A stretch of 64,000 nucleotides of DNA from Phaeobacter sp. 22II1-1F12B (GTDB lineage Bacteria > Pseudomonadota > Alphaproteobacteria > Rhodobacterales > Rhodobacteraceae). A program made the position numbers and the translations under genes. Positions 39,373-49,238 of the stretch are shown in pieces. How positions within the stretch are numbered: the first letter of the stretch is position 1; every line of letters starts with the position of its first letter. Location of the stretch: positions 1 through 64,000 of the forward strand of contig NZ_AQQP01000017.1 of assembly GCF_002210165.1 (NCBI RefSeq), in the 5' to 3' direction. The notes below the pieces were generated by a model that did not search any database, was not told where the DNA came from, and was given only the letters and a program-made list of their open reading frames with translations.

Positions 39373-40848
39373 ATGACCACCAGCTATCAAATGTATATCG
39401 ACGGCGGCTTTTGCGACGCGGAGGACGGCAAACGCTACGAGTCCGTCAATCCCGCGACCGAAGAGGTCTGGGCCGATTTCCCCGAAGCGACCGCGAATGA
39501 CGTCAACCGCGCGGTGACCGCCGCCCATGAGGCATTCACCAACGGGCCGTGGTCGCGCACCAGTGCCGCCGAGCGCGGCAAGGTGCTGCGCCGGATCGCG
39601 CGCGAGCTGGAGGCCGAGGGTCAGGAACTGGCCGTGGCAGAGACCACCGATACCGGCAAGCTGCTGCGGGAAACCCGCTGGCAGGCCAATAACCTTGCCG
39701 AGATCTATGACTATTACGGCGGGCTGGCCGACAAGATCGAGGGGCGGCTGCCGCCGGTCGGACCGGATGCGCCGCTGTCGATGATCATCCGCGAACCGCT
39801 GGGTGTGGTCGCGGCCATCGTGCCGTGGAATTCGCAGCTGCATCTTGCAGCGTTCAAGATCGCTCCGGCGCTGGCCGCAGGGAATACGATTGTCATCAAA
39901 CCGTCCGAGGAAGCCTCGGCCGCCGTTGTGCAATTTGCCAATGTGATGGAGCGGGCCGGGCTGCCCAAGGGCGTGTTCAACGTGGTGACCGGGGGCGGCA
40001 ATCCCTGTGCACAGACTCTGGTTTCGCATCCTCTTGTGCGCCGGGTGAGCTTTACCGGCGGGGTGGAAACCGCGCGCAAGGTGATCACCGCCTCGGCCGA
40101 AAACATCGCGATGCTGTCGCTGGAACTGGGCGGCAAGTCGCCCGTCGTGGTCTATGACGATGCCGATCTGGACAGCGTGGTGAACGGTGTCACCTCGGCG
40201 ATCTTTGCCGCGAGCGGGCAAAGCTGCGCGGCGGGCTCGCGCCTGCTGCTGCAGGACGGGGTCTATGACGAGGTGATCGAGCGCATGGTCAATCGCGCCA
40301 AGGAGATCGTCGTGGGCGACCCGATGAGCGATGACACTCATATGGGGCCACTGGCCACGCGGCGTCAGCGCGACCGGATCGAAAAGCTGCTGGGAGAATC
40401 CACCGAAGCCGGGGCCAAGGTGCTGACCGGCGGCGGGCGTGCCGGGCGCGATACGGGCTGGTTCTTTGAGCCGACCATCGTGGCCTGTGACGGTCAGGAT
40501 TTCCCGGTGGTGCGCAACGAGCTGTTCGGCCCGGTCCTGAGCGTTTTGCGTTTCTCGGACGAGGCCGACGCGATCCGCATCGCGCGGGACAGCAACTATG
40601 CCTTTGCGGGCGGCGTTTTCAGCAAGGATTTCGGCCGTGCCTATCGGACGGCACGGGCCATCCCCGCTGGCCGGTTCTGGATCAATACCTACCGGGTGAC
40701 GAATTTCGCCATGCCGTTCGGCGGGTCGGGTCACAGCGGTTACGGGCGCGAGGGCGGTATCGACGCGATCGAGGATTACACCCAGACCAAGGCCATCTTT
40801 GCCGATCTGTCAGGCGCTCCGGCGGCCGACCCGTTCGTGATGCGGTGA
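39373..40848 (+). CDS. Aldehyde dehydrogenase
   Basis: NAD(P)-dependent oxidation of an aldehyde to a carboxylate. 491 residues with the conserved VPWNSQLHLAAFKIAPALAAGN, the general base Glu in LELGGKSP and the nucleophile Cys in GQSCAAGSRLL. The C-terminal MPFGGSGHSGYGREGG is typical. It lies within a transporter operon, implying that the imported compound yields an aldehyde. Confidence 0.94.
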   Translation: MTTSYQMYIDGGFCDAEDGKRYESVNPATEEVWADFPEATANDVNRAVTAAHEAFTNGPWSRTSAAERGKVLRRIARELEAEGQELAVAETTDTGKLLRETRWQANNLAEIYDYYGGLADKIEGRLPPVGPDAPLSMIIREPLGVVAAIVPWNSQLHLAAFKIAPALAAGNTIVIKPSEEASAAVVQFANVMERAGLPKGVFNVVTGGGNPCAQTLVSHPLVRRVSFTGGVETARKVITASAENIAMLSLELGGKSPVVVYDDADLDSVVNGVTSAIFAASGQSCAAGSRLLLQDGVYDEVIERMVNRAKEIVVGDPMSDDTHMGPLATRRQRDRIEKLLGESTEAGAKVLTGGGRAGRDTGWFFEPTIVACDGQDFPVVRNELFGPVLSVLRFSDEADAIRIARDSNYAFAGGVFSKDFGRAYRTARAIPAGRFWINTYRVTNFAMPFGGSGHSGYGREGGIDAIEDYTQTKAIFADLSGAPAADPFVMR

Positions 40849-40855
40849 GGCGGCA

Positions 40856-41797
40856 ATGCTGGCGCTGATCGCTTCACGTATCGCGGTGATGATCCCGAAC
40901 GTCATCATCCTGACCTTCCTGCTCTTCGCGGCCACGACGCAGTTCCTCGGCACACCGGCGGCGATCATGCTGGGCGAAGATGCCTCGCCCGAGACCGTGG
41001 CCGAACTTAACGCGCAGCTTGGCTTCGACGCGCCGCTGCTGGTGCGCTACTGGGACTGGATCAGCGGCGCGCTGTCGGGTGAATTCGGGCGCAGCTATTC
41101 GACCCAGCAGCCGGTCTCCGAGATGATCGCCGATGCGCTGCCGCTGACGCTTGAGCTTGCGGTCTGGGCGATCCTCATCGCCTTTATCGGCGCGGCGCTG
41201 GTGAATTCCGTCACCTTTCTCAAGTCGCTGGTGGAAAAGCTGGTGGCCGGGGTCAGCGTGATCGGGATCACGGTGCCGAACTTCTTTCTTGGCCTGCTGC
41301 TGATCTATATCTTTTCGGTGCAGTTCCGGCTGTTGCCGACGACAGGCTGGTCGGACTGGTCCGACGGGGTCGGTAAGCATTTGATGCACATGATCCTGCC
41401 GGCGCTGACGCTGACGACGTTCTACTTCAGCTCCTTCAGCCTTGTTTACAAGGCCGAGTACAAGTCGGTCGAGAACAACCTCTTCGTACGGGCGGCGCGG
41501 TCCAAGGGGCTGAGCGAGAGCCGGATTTCCTACCGCCATATCCTGCCCAACAGCATCCTGCCGCTGATCACCTATGCGGGACTGTCGCTGGGACAGCTTG
41601 TCGGCGGCGCGGTCGTGACCGAGACGGTGTTTTCCATGCCGGGCATGGGGCGGCTGCTGGTCAACGCGATTTCGGCGCGGGATTTCCCCGTGATGCTGGC
41701 CGTGGGCATGGTTATCATCGTCGGGGTCATGTTGCTGAACCTGCTGGCGGATCTTGCCTATTCGCTGATCAACCCGATGGTCCGGACGGCGGGGTAG
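40856..41797 (+). CDS. ABC transporter permease (DppB/OppB type)
   Basis: 313 residues, about six membrane helices. The EAA loop is VRAARSKGLSESRISYRHILPNSILP and the end NLLADLAYSLINPMVR is classical for the first permease of peptide-type importers. Eight bases after the dehydrogenase gene. Confidence 0.93.
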   Translation: MLALIASRIAVMIPNVIILTFLLFAATTQFLGTPAAIMLGEDASPETVAELNAQLGFDAPLLVRYWDWISGALSGEFGRSYSTQQPVSEMIADALPLTLELAVWAILIAFIGAALVNSVTFLKSLVEKLVAGVSVIGITVPNFFLGLLLIYIFSVQFRLLPTTGWSDWSDGVGKHLMHMILPALTLTTFYFSSFSLVYKAEYKSVENNLFVRAARSKGLSESRISYRHILPNSILPLITYAGLSLGQLVGGAVVTETVFSMPGMGRLLVNAISARDFPVMLAVGMVIIVGVMLLNLLADLAYSLINPMVRTAG

Positions 41798-41800
41798 GAC

Positions 41801-42595
41801 ATGACCAAGAAACTTTCCTTCCGCATGATCCTTGGGCTTGTCCTGCTGGTCATCATCACGGCGGCGGCGCTGTTTGCACCGTGGATCGCCCCGTTTTCAC
41901 CGACACAGACGACAACGGCGGTTCTGGCCGAGCCGAGCCTTGAGCATTTCCTTGGCACCGACCAGCTTGGGCGTGACGTGTTTTCGCGCATCATCTGGGG
42001 CACGCGCGTGTCGCTTCAGGTCGGGGCGGCGGCGGCGGTGGTCGCCGTGCTGATCGGCGCGCCCATCGGCCTGATCGCGGGGTTTTTCCGGGGGCGTATC
42101 GATTTCTTCCTTGTGCAGGTGATCGATATCTTCATCGCGCTGCCGGGGCTGGTCCTTGCGCTGATCATCACCGCGATGCTGGGGCCATCGGTTGTGAACC
42201 TGTCGATCACGCTTGGCGTGGTTACAGCGCCGACCGTGGCACGGCTGGTGCGCGGGCAGGTCTTTGTCGTGCGCGAGACGCTTTTTGTCGAGGCCGCGCG
42301 GGCGACGGGCGCAAGTTCGTCCTGGATCATCCGCAAGCATATCATGCCGAACACCATGCGGGTCGTCTGGGCGCAGTTCGCGATCAACGTCTCGCTTGCG
42401 ATCTTCACCTCGGCCAGCCTCAGCTACCTTGGGCTTGGGGTGCCGCCCCCGAACCCCGACTGGGGCGGGATGGTGCGTGACGGGTCGATGTTCCTGCCGA
42501 TCCGCCCGGTGCTGAGCCTTGCCCCCGGCTTTGCCGTCGCGCTGACCGTTTTCACCTTTTACCTCATCGGGTCGAGCATGAACGATGCCGACTGA
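41801..42595 (+). CDS. ABC transporter permease (DppC/OppC type)
   Basis: 264 residues. The N-terminal helix, HFLGTDQLGRDVFSRIIWGTRVSL and the EAA loop EAARATGASSSWIIRKHIMPNTM are family landmarks. Three bases after the DppB-like gene. Confidence 0.93.
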   Translation: MTKKLSFRMILGLVLLVIITAAALFAPWIAPFSPTQTTTAVLAEPSLEHFLGTDQLGRDVFSRIIWGTRVSLQVGAAAAVVAVLIGAPIGLIAGFFRGRIDFFLVQVIDIFIALPGLVLALIITAMLGPSVVNLSITLGVVTAPTVARLVRGQVFVVRETLFVEAARATGASSSWIIRKHIMPNTMRVVWAQFAINVSLAIFTSASLSYLGLGVPPPNPDWGGMVRDGSMFLPIRPVLSLAPGFAVALTVFTFYLIGSSMNDAD

Positions 42596-42623
42596 TCGCA
42601 AGACCGTCCAAGGGAGCATGCCA

Positions 42624-44378
42624 ATGCCCAATGTCGTCACCGAACCAGCGCTGCCTGCCTTTCTCTGGGATCGCCTGACCGAGGCGGCGGGCGGCGAAGA
42701 GGCCGCCGCAGAGGTGCGCGCCCTGATGCGCCCGGCATCCGAGCTGATGCGGGTGGAGACGTTGAAGTGCTTCAAGGCCTCGCGCCTGAGCTTTGCCGAC
42801 ATGTTCTGCGCGCGGATGATCGGGAACCGGTGGCAGATCAGGCTGGTTTCGGGGGATGTTGACGACGATGGCGCGGGTAAGTTCGTCTACGAGATCGACG
42901 CTGAGGGCCACAGGATGACCTATATCGCCCGCGCCTATCCCTGGGACGGGGTCGAGAAGGTGGGCCGCCGGGCCGACGGGGCCATGCGCGACATGTTCGG
43001 CGCGCTGTTCGTCAAGGCCGCCGATGCGGCGCGGATCGAACGGGAGTTCGCCACTTTCGACGTCAAGGCCGAGGGCGACATGCGCACGACGGCGGATGTG
43101 ATCGGCTGGACTCCGGCGAACCGCAGCAGCCGTCATTTCGACGCGGTGGTCGAAGCCCTGTCGGCGGGGCGTCAGCCCGACGAAGACCTTGGCTATTTGA
43201 TGCGCAACGGTGGCTTTCAGGCCAGCGGGCGCAACGGTTCGGTGTCTTTTCTGGGGATCCCGGCGGATCACCCGCTGAGCCATCCCTTCTTTGCCGATAT
43301 GTTCGCGATCTACCTTGTCCGCGTGTTTTCAATCGACCTTGCCAACGCGGTTGCGCGGCGCAGATCCCCGACGGCGGCGCAGCTTGATCCGGCAATCGCG
43401 CGGGGGCTGGGAATCGGGAATTCCTCGGGGCAGGGGATGTGCGTTGCCCTGCAACGCTGGCCGCATTGGGTGGCGACATGGGTGCTGGTGCGCGAAACCG
43501 CGCTGGCCTTTGCCAAGAGCCGCAGGGTGACCGGGCAGGCCTGCAAGGAGATGCAGAACGCTATCGCGAAAACCGTGGAAATCTATCAGAGCAGCGATCC
43601 GCAGGTCGAGGATTACGTGGTATCCAACGACCAGATCGTCGCCAACTTGACCGCGATTTCCGCGTGGATCGAAGAGACGGATGCCGGGACTTGGGCGGAA
43701 ATCGCCGCGCGTGTGGCTGCGGAATACGATGGCGAGACGCGCGAGCAGTTCCATAGCCTGCTGCTCGACCTTGTGCCGGAGTTCTGCGACGGGGTTAAGC
43801 CGTGGTTCCACATGGGGGCGTCGCGGCAGCGGAGTTTTGATCCGGTGATGACCGTGGGCGAATTGCGCGGCCTGCTGCGCCGCAATTACGCCTGGGCGCT
43901 GGAAACCGACCGGACGCTGGCCTCGAGTCATCAGCATTTCTGGTATCACTCGGCGGATAACGGGGAACAGCGGCGCGGCGAGCGGATCGTCGATCCGCAT
44001 GAGCAGTTCGAATCTTTCATCGACCATGTGGGCCTGATCCAGCGGCTGGCCTCGGTCCTGACGGCTTATGACGATGCGGACAGGGCGGGCGATGTCGCGC
44101 TGGATCATCCCGACCTGCATTTCGCCATGTCGCGGGTCCAGTACCTTGATGGTCTGCCCTATGCCGAGATCCGGGACAGTATCGCGCATCGCGATTTCCT
44201 GCCGTCGGACCTGATCCGGTTTTTCCTTGCCTCGCTTGGTATTCGCGGCGCGACGCCACTGAGCATACGCTATGTCCGGGGCACGTTCTTTCAGACGCAA
44301 CCGCTGCCTGGCGATTTCCTGAACGCGGCCCCGGCGGATGCAACAGTCGATGCCCCGGAAAAGGAGGTCCAGCTATGA
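42624..44378 (+). CDS. Unrecognised 584-residue protein in the catabolic operon
   Basis: I cannot place it in a family. The ATG at 42624 has AGGGAG 7 bases upstream; an earlier ATG at 42585 would overlap the permease end. No signal peptide and no membrane helix, so it is probably cytoplasmic. Motif-like stretches rich in His, Trp and Cys occur, e.g. EFCDGVKPWFHMGASRQRSF and SSHQHFWYHSADNGEQRRGE in the last third, which could hold a metal or cofactor. It overlaps the next gene by 4 bases. It is likely an enzyme of the pathway served by the transporter. Confidence 0.6.
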   Translation: MPNVVTEPALPAFLWDRLTEAAGGEEAAAEVRALMRPASELMRVETLKCFKASRLSFADMFCARMIGNRWQIRLVSGDVDDDGAGKFVYEIDAEGHRMTYIARAYPWDGVEKVGRRADGAMRDMFGALFVKAADAARIEREFATFDVKAEGDMRTTADVIGWTPANRSSRHFDAVVEALSAGRQPDEDLGYLMRNGGFQASGRNGSVSFLGIPADHPLSHPFFADMFAIYLVRVFSIDLANAVARRRSPTAAQLDPAIARGLGIGNSSGQGMCVALQRWPHWVATWVLVRETALAFAKSRRVTGQACKEMQNAIAKTVEIYQSSDPQVEDYVVSNDQIVANLTAISAWIEETDAGTWAEIAARVAAEYDGETREQFHSLLLDLVPEFCDGVKPWFHMGASRQRSFDPVMTVGELRGLLRRNYAWALETDRTLASSHQHFWYHSADNGEQRRGERIVDPHEQFESFIDHVGLIQRLASVLTAYDDADRAGDVALDHPDLHFAMSRVQYLDGLPYAEIRDSIAHRDFLPSDLIRFFLASLGIRGATPLSIRYVRGTFFQTQPLPGDFLNAAPADATVDAPEKEVQL

Positions 44379-45124
44379 GCCTTACCGTCGCAGTCGGAGA
44401 GCTTACCCGAGTCTTGCCATGGTCGCTGCGGGCGCTTGGCTATCCGTTCGGCACAGCGGACCGTGCCTCGCATCTGATCGCGCTGGCCGCCGCGCTTGAT
44501 CCGTTCGTGCTGGACCGGGTCGCGGTGACATCGCCGCGACCCGAGACAGGCATGGCGTATGAGCAGGGCCCCGAGGGGCTGGTCTATCAAGCGGCCGGCT
44601 GTTCCCTGCTGGAAGTCGGTCCGGCGGTTATGGATTACCTTGCGGCCCATGCCGATGGGGCGGGCTTTGCCACCGCGCGTGTCGTCGGGGCGGGTGATAT
44701 GGAGCTTTTGTCGGCGGTGCTGGTTACCGGGGCGAATTACGGTCTGACCGTCATCGCCCTGTCGCCGGGCGGGTCGGGCTGGATCGCCGCGACCCCCAAG
44801 GACGGGCAGGCGGTGATCTACTCCGGCGGAAACCGCGACCACATCGTCGCGCAGGTCAGGGATCGCATCCCCGACGATGTCTCGAAACTTGCCGCCGAGA
44901 GCTCTGACCTTGTCTTTCTGGCGTTCAGCGGGTCGCCGGACATTGCATTCAATTCTTCCGGGGTGCAGGCGGCGCAGGCGCTGGCGGCGGCACATGCGAA
45001 CGGCGTGCCGGTGTCCCCGGAAACGCTCAAGGCGCTTTATGATCTTGAGACGATCACATGGGCGCCAAGTTCGGAACGCTCACGGGCGCAGGCGGGCTTT
45101 GTGCCCAAGACGGTGACGGCATGA
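44375..45124 (+). CDS. Unknown protein, possibly DUF3726-like
   Basis: 249 residues, no membrane helix. The start VAVGELTRVLPWSLRALGYPFGTADRASHL has the layout I associate with DUF3726 proteins, but the match is from memory and weak. It overlaps both neighbours by 4 bases (ATGA), which ties it to the 584-residue protein and the transporter ATPase. Confidence 0.55.
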   Translation: MSLTVAVGELTRVLPWSLRALGYPFGTADRASHLIALAAALDPFVLDRVAVTSPRPETGMAYEQGPEGLVYQAAGCSLLEVGPAVMDYLAAHADGAGFATARVVGAGDMELLSAVLVTGANYGLTVIALSPGGSGWIAATPKDGQAVIYSGGNRDHIVAQVRDRIPDDVSKLAAESSDLVFLAFSGSPDIAFNSSGVQAAQALAAAHANGVPVSPETLKALYDLETITWAPSSERSRAQAGFVPKTVTA

Positions 45125-46857
45125 GCACGGACCAGAACGATCCCGTCGTCGAAGTCAGCGGCCTGACAATCGCCTTCGGGCAGCATCAGGTCGTGAGCGA
45201 TATCAACTTTGAAATCCGCGCGGGCGAGACGCTTGCCGTGGTGGGCGAGAGCGGTTCCGGCAAGAGCGTGACCTCTATGGCGGTCATGGGGCTGTTGCCC
45301 AAGGAAACCCGGATCGGCGGGTCGATCCGGGTGCAGGGCCAAGAGATCGTCGGCGCGCCCGAGCACCGGATGCGCAAGATGCGCGGGCAGGTTGCCAGCA
45401 TGATCTTTCAGGAACCGATGATGAGTCTGAACCCGGTTCTTCGGGTCGGGACGCAGATCAAGGAGATGCTGCGCCAGCACAAACCGCTCAGCGATGCCGA
45501 AGCGCGCAAGGAAGGCATCCGCCTGTTCGAGCGGGTGCGTATCCCGGATGCGGCGCGGCGCTTTGACGATTACCCGCATATGTTTTCCGGCGGGATGCGC
45601 CAGCGGATCATGATCGCGATTGCGCTGGCCTGTTCGCCGAGACTTTTGATCGCGGATGAACCAACGACGGCGCTGGACGTGACCATTCAGGCGCAGATCC
45701 TTGATCTGCTGAACGACGTACAGCGAGAAACCGGGACAGCGATCCTTTTCATCACCCATGACATGGGCGTCGTGGCCAATATGGCGGACCGGGTCATGGT
45801 GATGCGCAAAGGCGAAACGGTCGAGACCGGACCCGTAAAAGAGATCTTTCACAATCCCGGCCATCGCTACACCAAGATGTTGATCGACGCGGTGCCGCAG
45901 CTTGGGCAGGGCGAGGGGCCAAAAACCGCGCCCGCCAAGGCGAAACCGGTTCTGAGCGTTCGCAACCTTGTCACTCGTTTCGACGTGAAGGGCGGGTATT
46001 TCAACCGCAAGGTGGGCCGGGTGCACGCGGTCGAGGGACTGAATTTCGACATCGCGCCGGGAGAAACCCTGTCTTTTGTCGGGGAATCCGGCTGCGGCAA
46101 ATCCACCACGGGGCGCAGTATCCTGTACCTCAACCCGCCCGACAGCGGCGAGGTTGTTTTCGACGGCAAGCAGGTGAACCCGGAGCGGCCCTCGGACCTG
46201 ACGCATCTTCGGCGCAACGTGCAGATGATATTTCAGGACCCGTTCGGCTCGCTTGACCCGAAACAGCGCATCGGGGCCACGCTGGCCGAACCGCTGCTGT
46301 GTCACGGGCTCACCAGCAAGGCCGAAGCGCGGGAAAAGGCCGAGCATCTGCTTGAGAGGGTGGGGCTTGAGGCGAATATGATCACGCGCCTGCCGCATGA
46401 GTTTTCGGGCGGGCAGAGGCAACGGATCTGTATCGCCCGGGCCCTGATGCTCGACCCCAAGGTGGTGATCGCGGACGAGGCGGTTTCGGCGCTGGATGTT
46501 TCCGTCAAGAGTCAGGTCATCGACCTGCTTCTGGGGCTGCAAGAAGAGATGGGGCTCGCCTATCTTTTTATCAGTCACGATATGGCCATCGTCGAACGTG
46601 TCAGTCACCGGGTTGCGGTGATGTATCTTGGAGAGATCGTCGAGATCGGTCCGCGCGACGAGGTGATCAGTAACCCGCGCCATCCCTATACCCAGCGCCT
46701 GATGAAGGCGGTGCCATCGTCCGAACCGGTCGAGGACCGGCACCGGGTCATCGGCGCGCCGGTTGTGGAACTGCCCTCGCCGATCCGACCGCTCGACTAC
46801 CGGCCCCCGGTCCGCGAATACGCAACGGTCGGACCCGGTCATCTGGTCGCCGAGTGA
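45121..46857 (+). CDS. Fused dipeptide-type ABC transporter ATPase (DppD-DppF)
   Basis: 578 residues holding two complete nucleotide-binding domains. The first has Walker A GESGSGKS, signature FSGGMRQR and Walker [13 protein letters not shown]. The second has [17 protein letters not shown] and [12 protein letters not shown]. Each is followed by the peptide-importer C-terminal extension ([30 protein letters not shown]). Start by ATGA overlap at 45121. It completes the importer with the family 5 binding protein and two permeases. Confidence 0.94.
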   Translation: MSTDQNDPVVEVSGLTIAFGQHQVVSDINFEIRAGETLAVVGESGSGKSVTSMAVMGLLPKETRIGGSIRVQGQEIVGAPEHRMRKMRGQVASMIFQEPMMSLNPVLRVGTQIKEMLRQHKPLSDAEARKEGIRLFERVRIPDAARRFDDYPHMFSGGMRQRIMIAIALACSPRLLIADEPTTALDVTIQAQILDLLNDVQRETGTAILFITHDMGVVANMADRVMVMRKGETVETGPVKEIFHNPGHRYTKMLIDAVPQLGQGEGPKTAPAKAKPVLSVRNLVTRFDVKGGYFNRKVGRVHAVEGLNFDIAPGETLSFVGESGCGKSTTGRSILYLNPPDSGEVVFDGKQVNPERPSDLTHLRRNVQMIFQDPFGSLDPKQRIGATLAEPLLCHGLTSKAEAREKAEHLLERVGLEANMITRLPHEFSGGQRQRICIARALMLDPKVVIADEAVSALDVSVKSQVIDLLLGLQEEMGLAYLFISHDMAIVERVSHRVAVMYLGEIVEIGPRDEVISNPRHPYTQRLMKAVPSSEPVEDRHRVIGAPVVELPSPIRPLDYRPPVREYATVGPGHLVAE

Positions 46858-47717
46858 GCGGCACGGTCGAAACCGCCTATGTCGACGTGGGCGGGATAAG
46901 AACCCGCTATCTTGTCGCGGGCGAGGGGCCGCCGGTGGTTCTGCTGCACGGCACGTCGCTGGCCATCGACGCGCGTGCGACGTGGTACCGGACGATCCCG
47001 GCTCTTGCGTCGCGTTTCCGCGTCTATGCGCCGGACATGCCGGGGTTTGGCGGTACCGATCCGGCACCGCACGGGCGGCACATGCTTCGGATGGAGCGCA
47101 GCGGTTTCGCGCGGGCCTTCCTTGACTCGCTGGAGATCGAGCGCTGTGGCCTTGTGGGTCATTCAGAGGGCGGTTTCCTTGGGACACGGATCGCTATCGA
47201 GCAACCGGATCGCGTCTTGGCGCTGGCGATTGTGGCAAGCGGGGCGACCTCGCCACGGCTTGGCTCTACTGCGGACGACGAATGGCAGGCGGCGTCGGCT
47301 GCGGTTTACGACGTGCGCGGTGGATGTGGCAGCGAAGGGGATTTCATCCGCACCATAAGCGCCATGAGCGTGACGAACCCGCCGGAATACCTCGACCTTT
47401 TGCGGGAGAATTATCGGAAGGCGATTTCGGGCGGTCAGCGGGACCGGCTGATCGCGGCGGCGTCCGAGAGCGGTTACGCCGATTACACCCAGCTTCAGGA
47501 GGAAGAGATATTTCCCCATCTGCTGGGGTTTGCCACGCGCGTCGCGCTGATCTGGCCCGCCGATGATCCGACAATTCCGGTGGCGCGGGCGCTTGGGCTT
47601 TACGCGATGCTGCCGGGGGCCGATCTGCATATCCTGTCGCGGGCGGCGCATATGGTGATGATCGACCGGACCGAGGCGTTCAACGCCACGCTGTTGCAGT
47701 TTCTTGCCGAGGAATAG
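46854..47717 (+). CDS. Alpha/beta hydrolase (MhpC-like)
   Basis: 287 residues starting with GTG inside the preceding stop region (4-base overlap). Oxyanion motif LLHGTSLAID, nucleophile Ser in VGHSEGGFLG, acid in WPADDPTIP and His in SRAAHMVMID. The pattern resembles meta-cleavage-product hydrolases and epoxide or ester hydrolases. Last gene of the operon that starts at 35881. Confidence 0.88.
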   Translation: MSGTVETAYVDVGGIRTRYLVAGEGPPVVLLHGTSLAIDARATWYRTIPALASRFRVYAPDMPGFGGTDPAPHGRHMLRMERSGFARAFLDSLEIERCGLVGHSEGGFLGTRIAIEQPDRVLALAIVASGATSPRLGSTADDEWQAASAAVYDVRGGCGSEGDFIRTISAMSVTNPPEYLDLLRENYRKAISGGQRDRLIAAASESGYADYTQLQEEEIFPHLLGFATRVALIWPADDPTIPVARALGLYAMLPGADLHILSRAAHMVMIDRTEAFNATLLQFLAEE

Positions 47718-47774
47718 GGCGGCGGGCCGGGTCGGTTTTCAGGCCGCGGAAACGCCTCTGCGGGGCTTCGATTA

Positions 47775-49187
47775 TCAGGGTACGTCTTCGATGCTTGGCT
47801 GCACCTTCTGGATCAGGAAAAGCGCGGCGATGGCAAAGAGGATCATCGTGCTCCACAGTGCGACGACGGACAGGGGGGTTGGGCCGCCATCAGCGAAAAG
47901 ACCGGTCTGGCCCGCCACCCAGCCGCCAAGCCCGGAGCCGAGCACGAAGCCGACGGTAGTGGTGCCGGGCAAAAGCGCGCCGACGCGGCCCCGGTCCGCC
48001 TCATGCGAGGCGGCGAGCATGGCGGCGATGACCGGTCCCCAGACGGTCCCAAGGCCCAGACCGATGACGATCTGACCGAGGACCACGATGAACAGATGGG
48101 CATTGGTCAGGCCAAGGATGATCAGCGCGGCCCCTGCCATCTGGCAGAGCGGGCCGATGGTGAAAAGGCGGCGCTGCAGGGCAAGGCTTTGGACGTTGCC
48201 GACCGGAATGGCGGTCAGGGTCCAAGCGAGCGGCATGCTGAGTACGACCATGCCGACCACACGGCTGGGGACGCCAAAGATGGCCTGCACCGCGTAGGCC
48301 ATGAAAACGGTCGAAATGCTGAGTCCGGCGGTAATCAGAAGCAAAACCCAACCGCCAAGGCCGACCGAGTTGTTGAAGCGGAAGGTCTGGCGCGGAAACA
48401 GCGGCGCGTCGCGCCGGGCATCATGCGCCATCAGCAGGGTCAGCATGACCGCGCCGAGCGGGATTGCCAGCGGAGTCAGGAAACCGATGGAGACGGCGGA
48501 GGGCAGGATCATGATGAGGATCGCCGCCACGCAGAACAGTACGGTCGAGAAATGACCCGCCCGCATCGGAACGGCGACATTGCCGCGCGTGGGCGGAAAG
48601 ATCATTGCGGCGGTGACAGCAAAGGCGATTATGATCGGGAGAGACACGCCTAGCCCGACTCGCCAGCCAAACAGGTCAGTCGCGATGCCGCCAATGCTCG
48701 GCCCCAGCACGGCCATCCCTGCCCAGACAATGGTTTCCAGCGCGATCATCTTGCCGATCAGCCGGGCCGCGACAAATTCCGGTATCATGCTGTAGCAGAG
48801 CGCGGCGAGCCAGCCGTCGGCCAGCCCTTGCAAGAGACGTCCCGCCAACAGCTGCTCGCCGCTGGCGGCGGTCGTGTTGAGCAACATGGCCAGCCCGTAG
48901 AGCACTGCCGAGAGCAGCGCGGTCTGTCTTGCGCCGATCTTTGCCCTTAGCGCGCTGGAGGTGATGCCGCCGGCGATCACGCCGCTGAAGAACAGGGCAT
49001 AGGCCCAGGGCAGGAAGGGCAGATCGCCCAGATCGGCAAGGGCGACCGGCAGGACCGGCGCGACAGAATATTCGTTGAAGGCGTGAAGTCCAAGACCCAG
49101 CGATATAGTCAGCGTCTCGCGTCGGTAAGCGGGGGAGAGCAGCGCCAGCATCCCCTCGCGTCTGGTGTCAGTGAGTGTTGCTGTCAT
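47775..49187 (-). CDS. MFS transporter (DHA2-like)
   Basis: 470 residues with about 14 hydrophobic helices. The LLQGLADGWLAALCYSMIPE region is the motif C-like signature, and ALRAKIGARQTALL is the cytoplasmic loop 2-3 motif. Probably a drug/proton antiporter or metabolite exporter. It lies 51 bases after the quinone-oxidoreductase-like gene, likely co-transcribed. Confidence 0.88.
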   Translation of the reverse strand: MTATLTDTRREGMLALLSPAYRRETLTISLGLGLHAFNEYSVAPVLPVALADLGDLPFLPWAYALFFSGVIAGGITSSALRAKIGARQTALLSAVLYGLAMLLNTTAASGEQLLAGRLLQGLADGWLAALCYSMIPEFVAARLIGKMIALETIVWAGMAVLGPSIGGIATDLFGWRVGLGVSLPIIIAFAVTAAMIFPPTRGNVAVPMRAGHFSTVLFCVAAILIMILPSAVSIGFLTPLAIPLGAVMLTLLMAHDARRDAPLFPRQTFRFNNSVGLGGWVLLLITAGLSISTVFMAYAVQAIFGVPSRVVGMVVLSMPLAWTLTAIPVGNVQSLALQRRLFTIGPLCQMAGAALIILGLTNAHLFIVVLGQIVIGLGLGTVWGPVIAAMLAASHEADRGRVGALLPGTTTVGFVLGSGLGGWVAGQTGLFADGGPTPLSVVALWSTMILFAIAALFLIQKVQPSIEDVP

Positions 49188-49238
49188 GGAGTGAAAATCC
49201 GGGGAACGGGTGGCGCTGAGAGGAAGGGCTGGAACAGG

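Noticed and set aside
37638-39380. 580-residue minus-strand open frame
   Set aside because: Antisense to the family 5 binding protein; no recognisable motif.
45037-47187. 716-residue minus-strand open frame
   Set aside because: Antisense to the fused DppD-DppF ATPase; the sense strand carries all ABC motifs.
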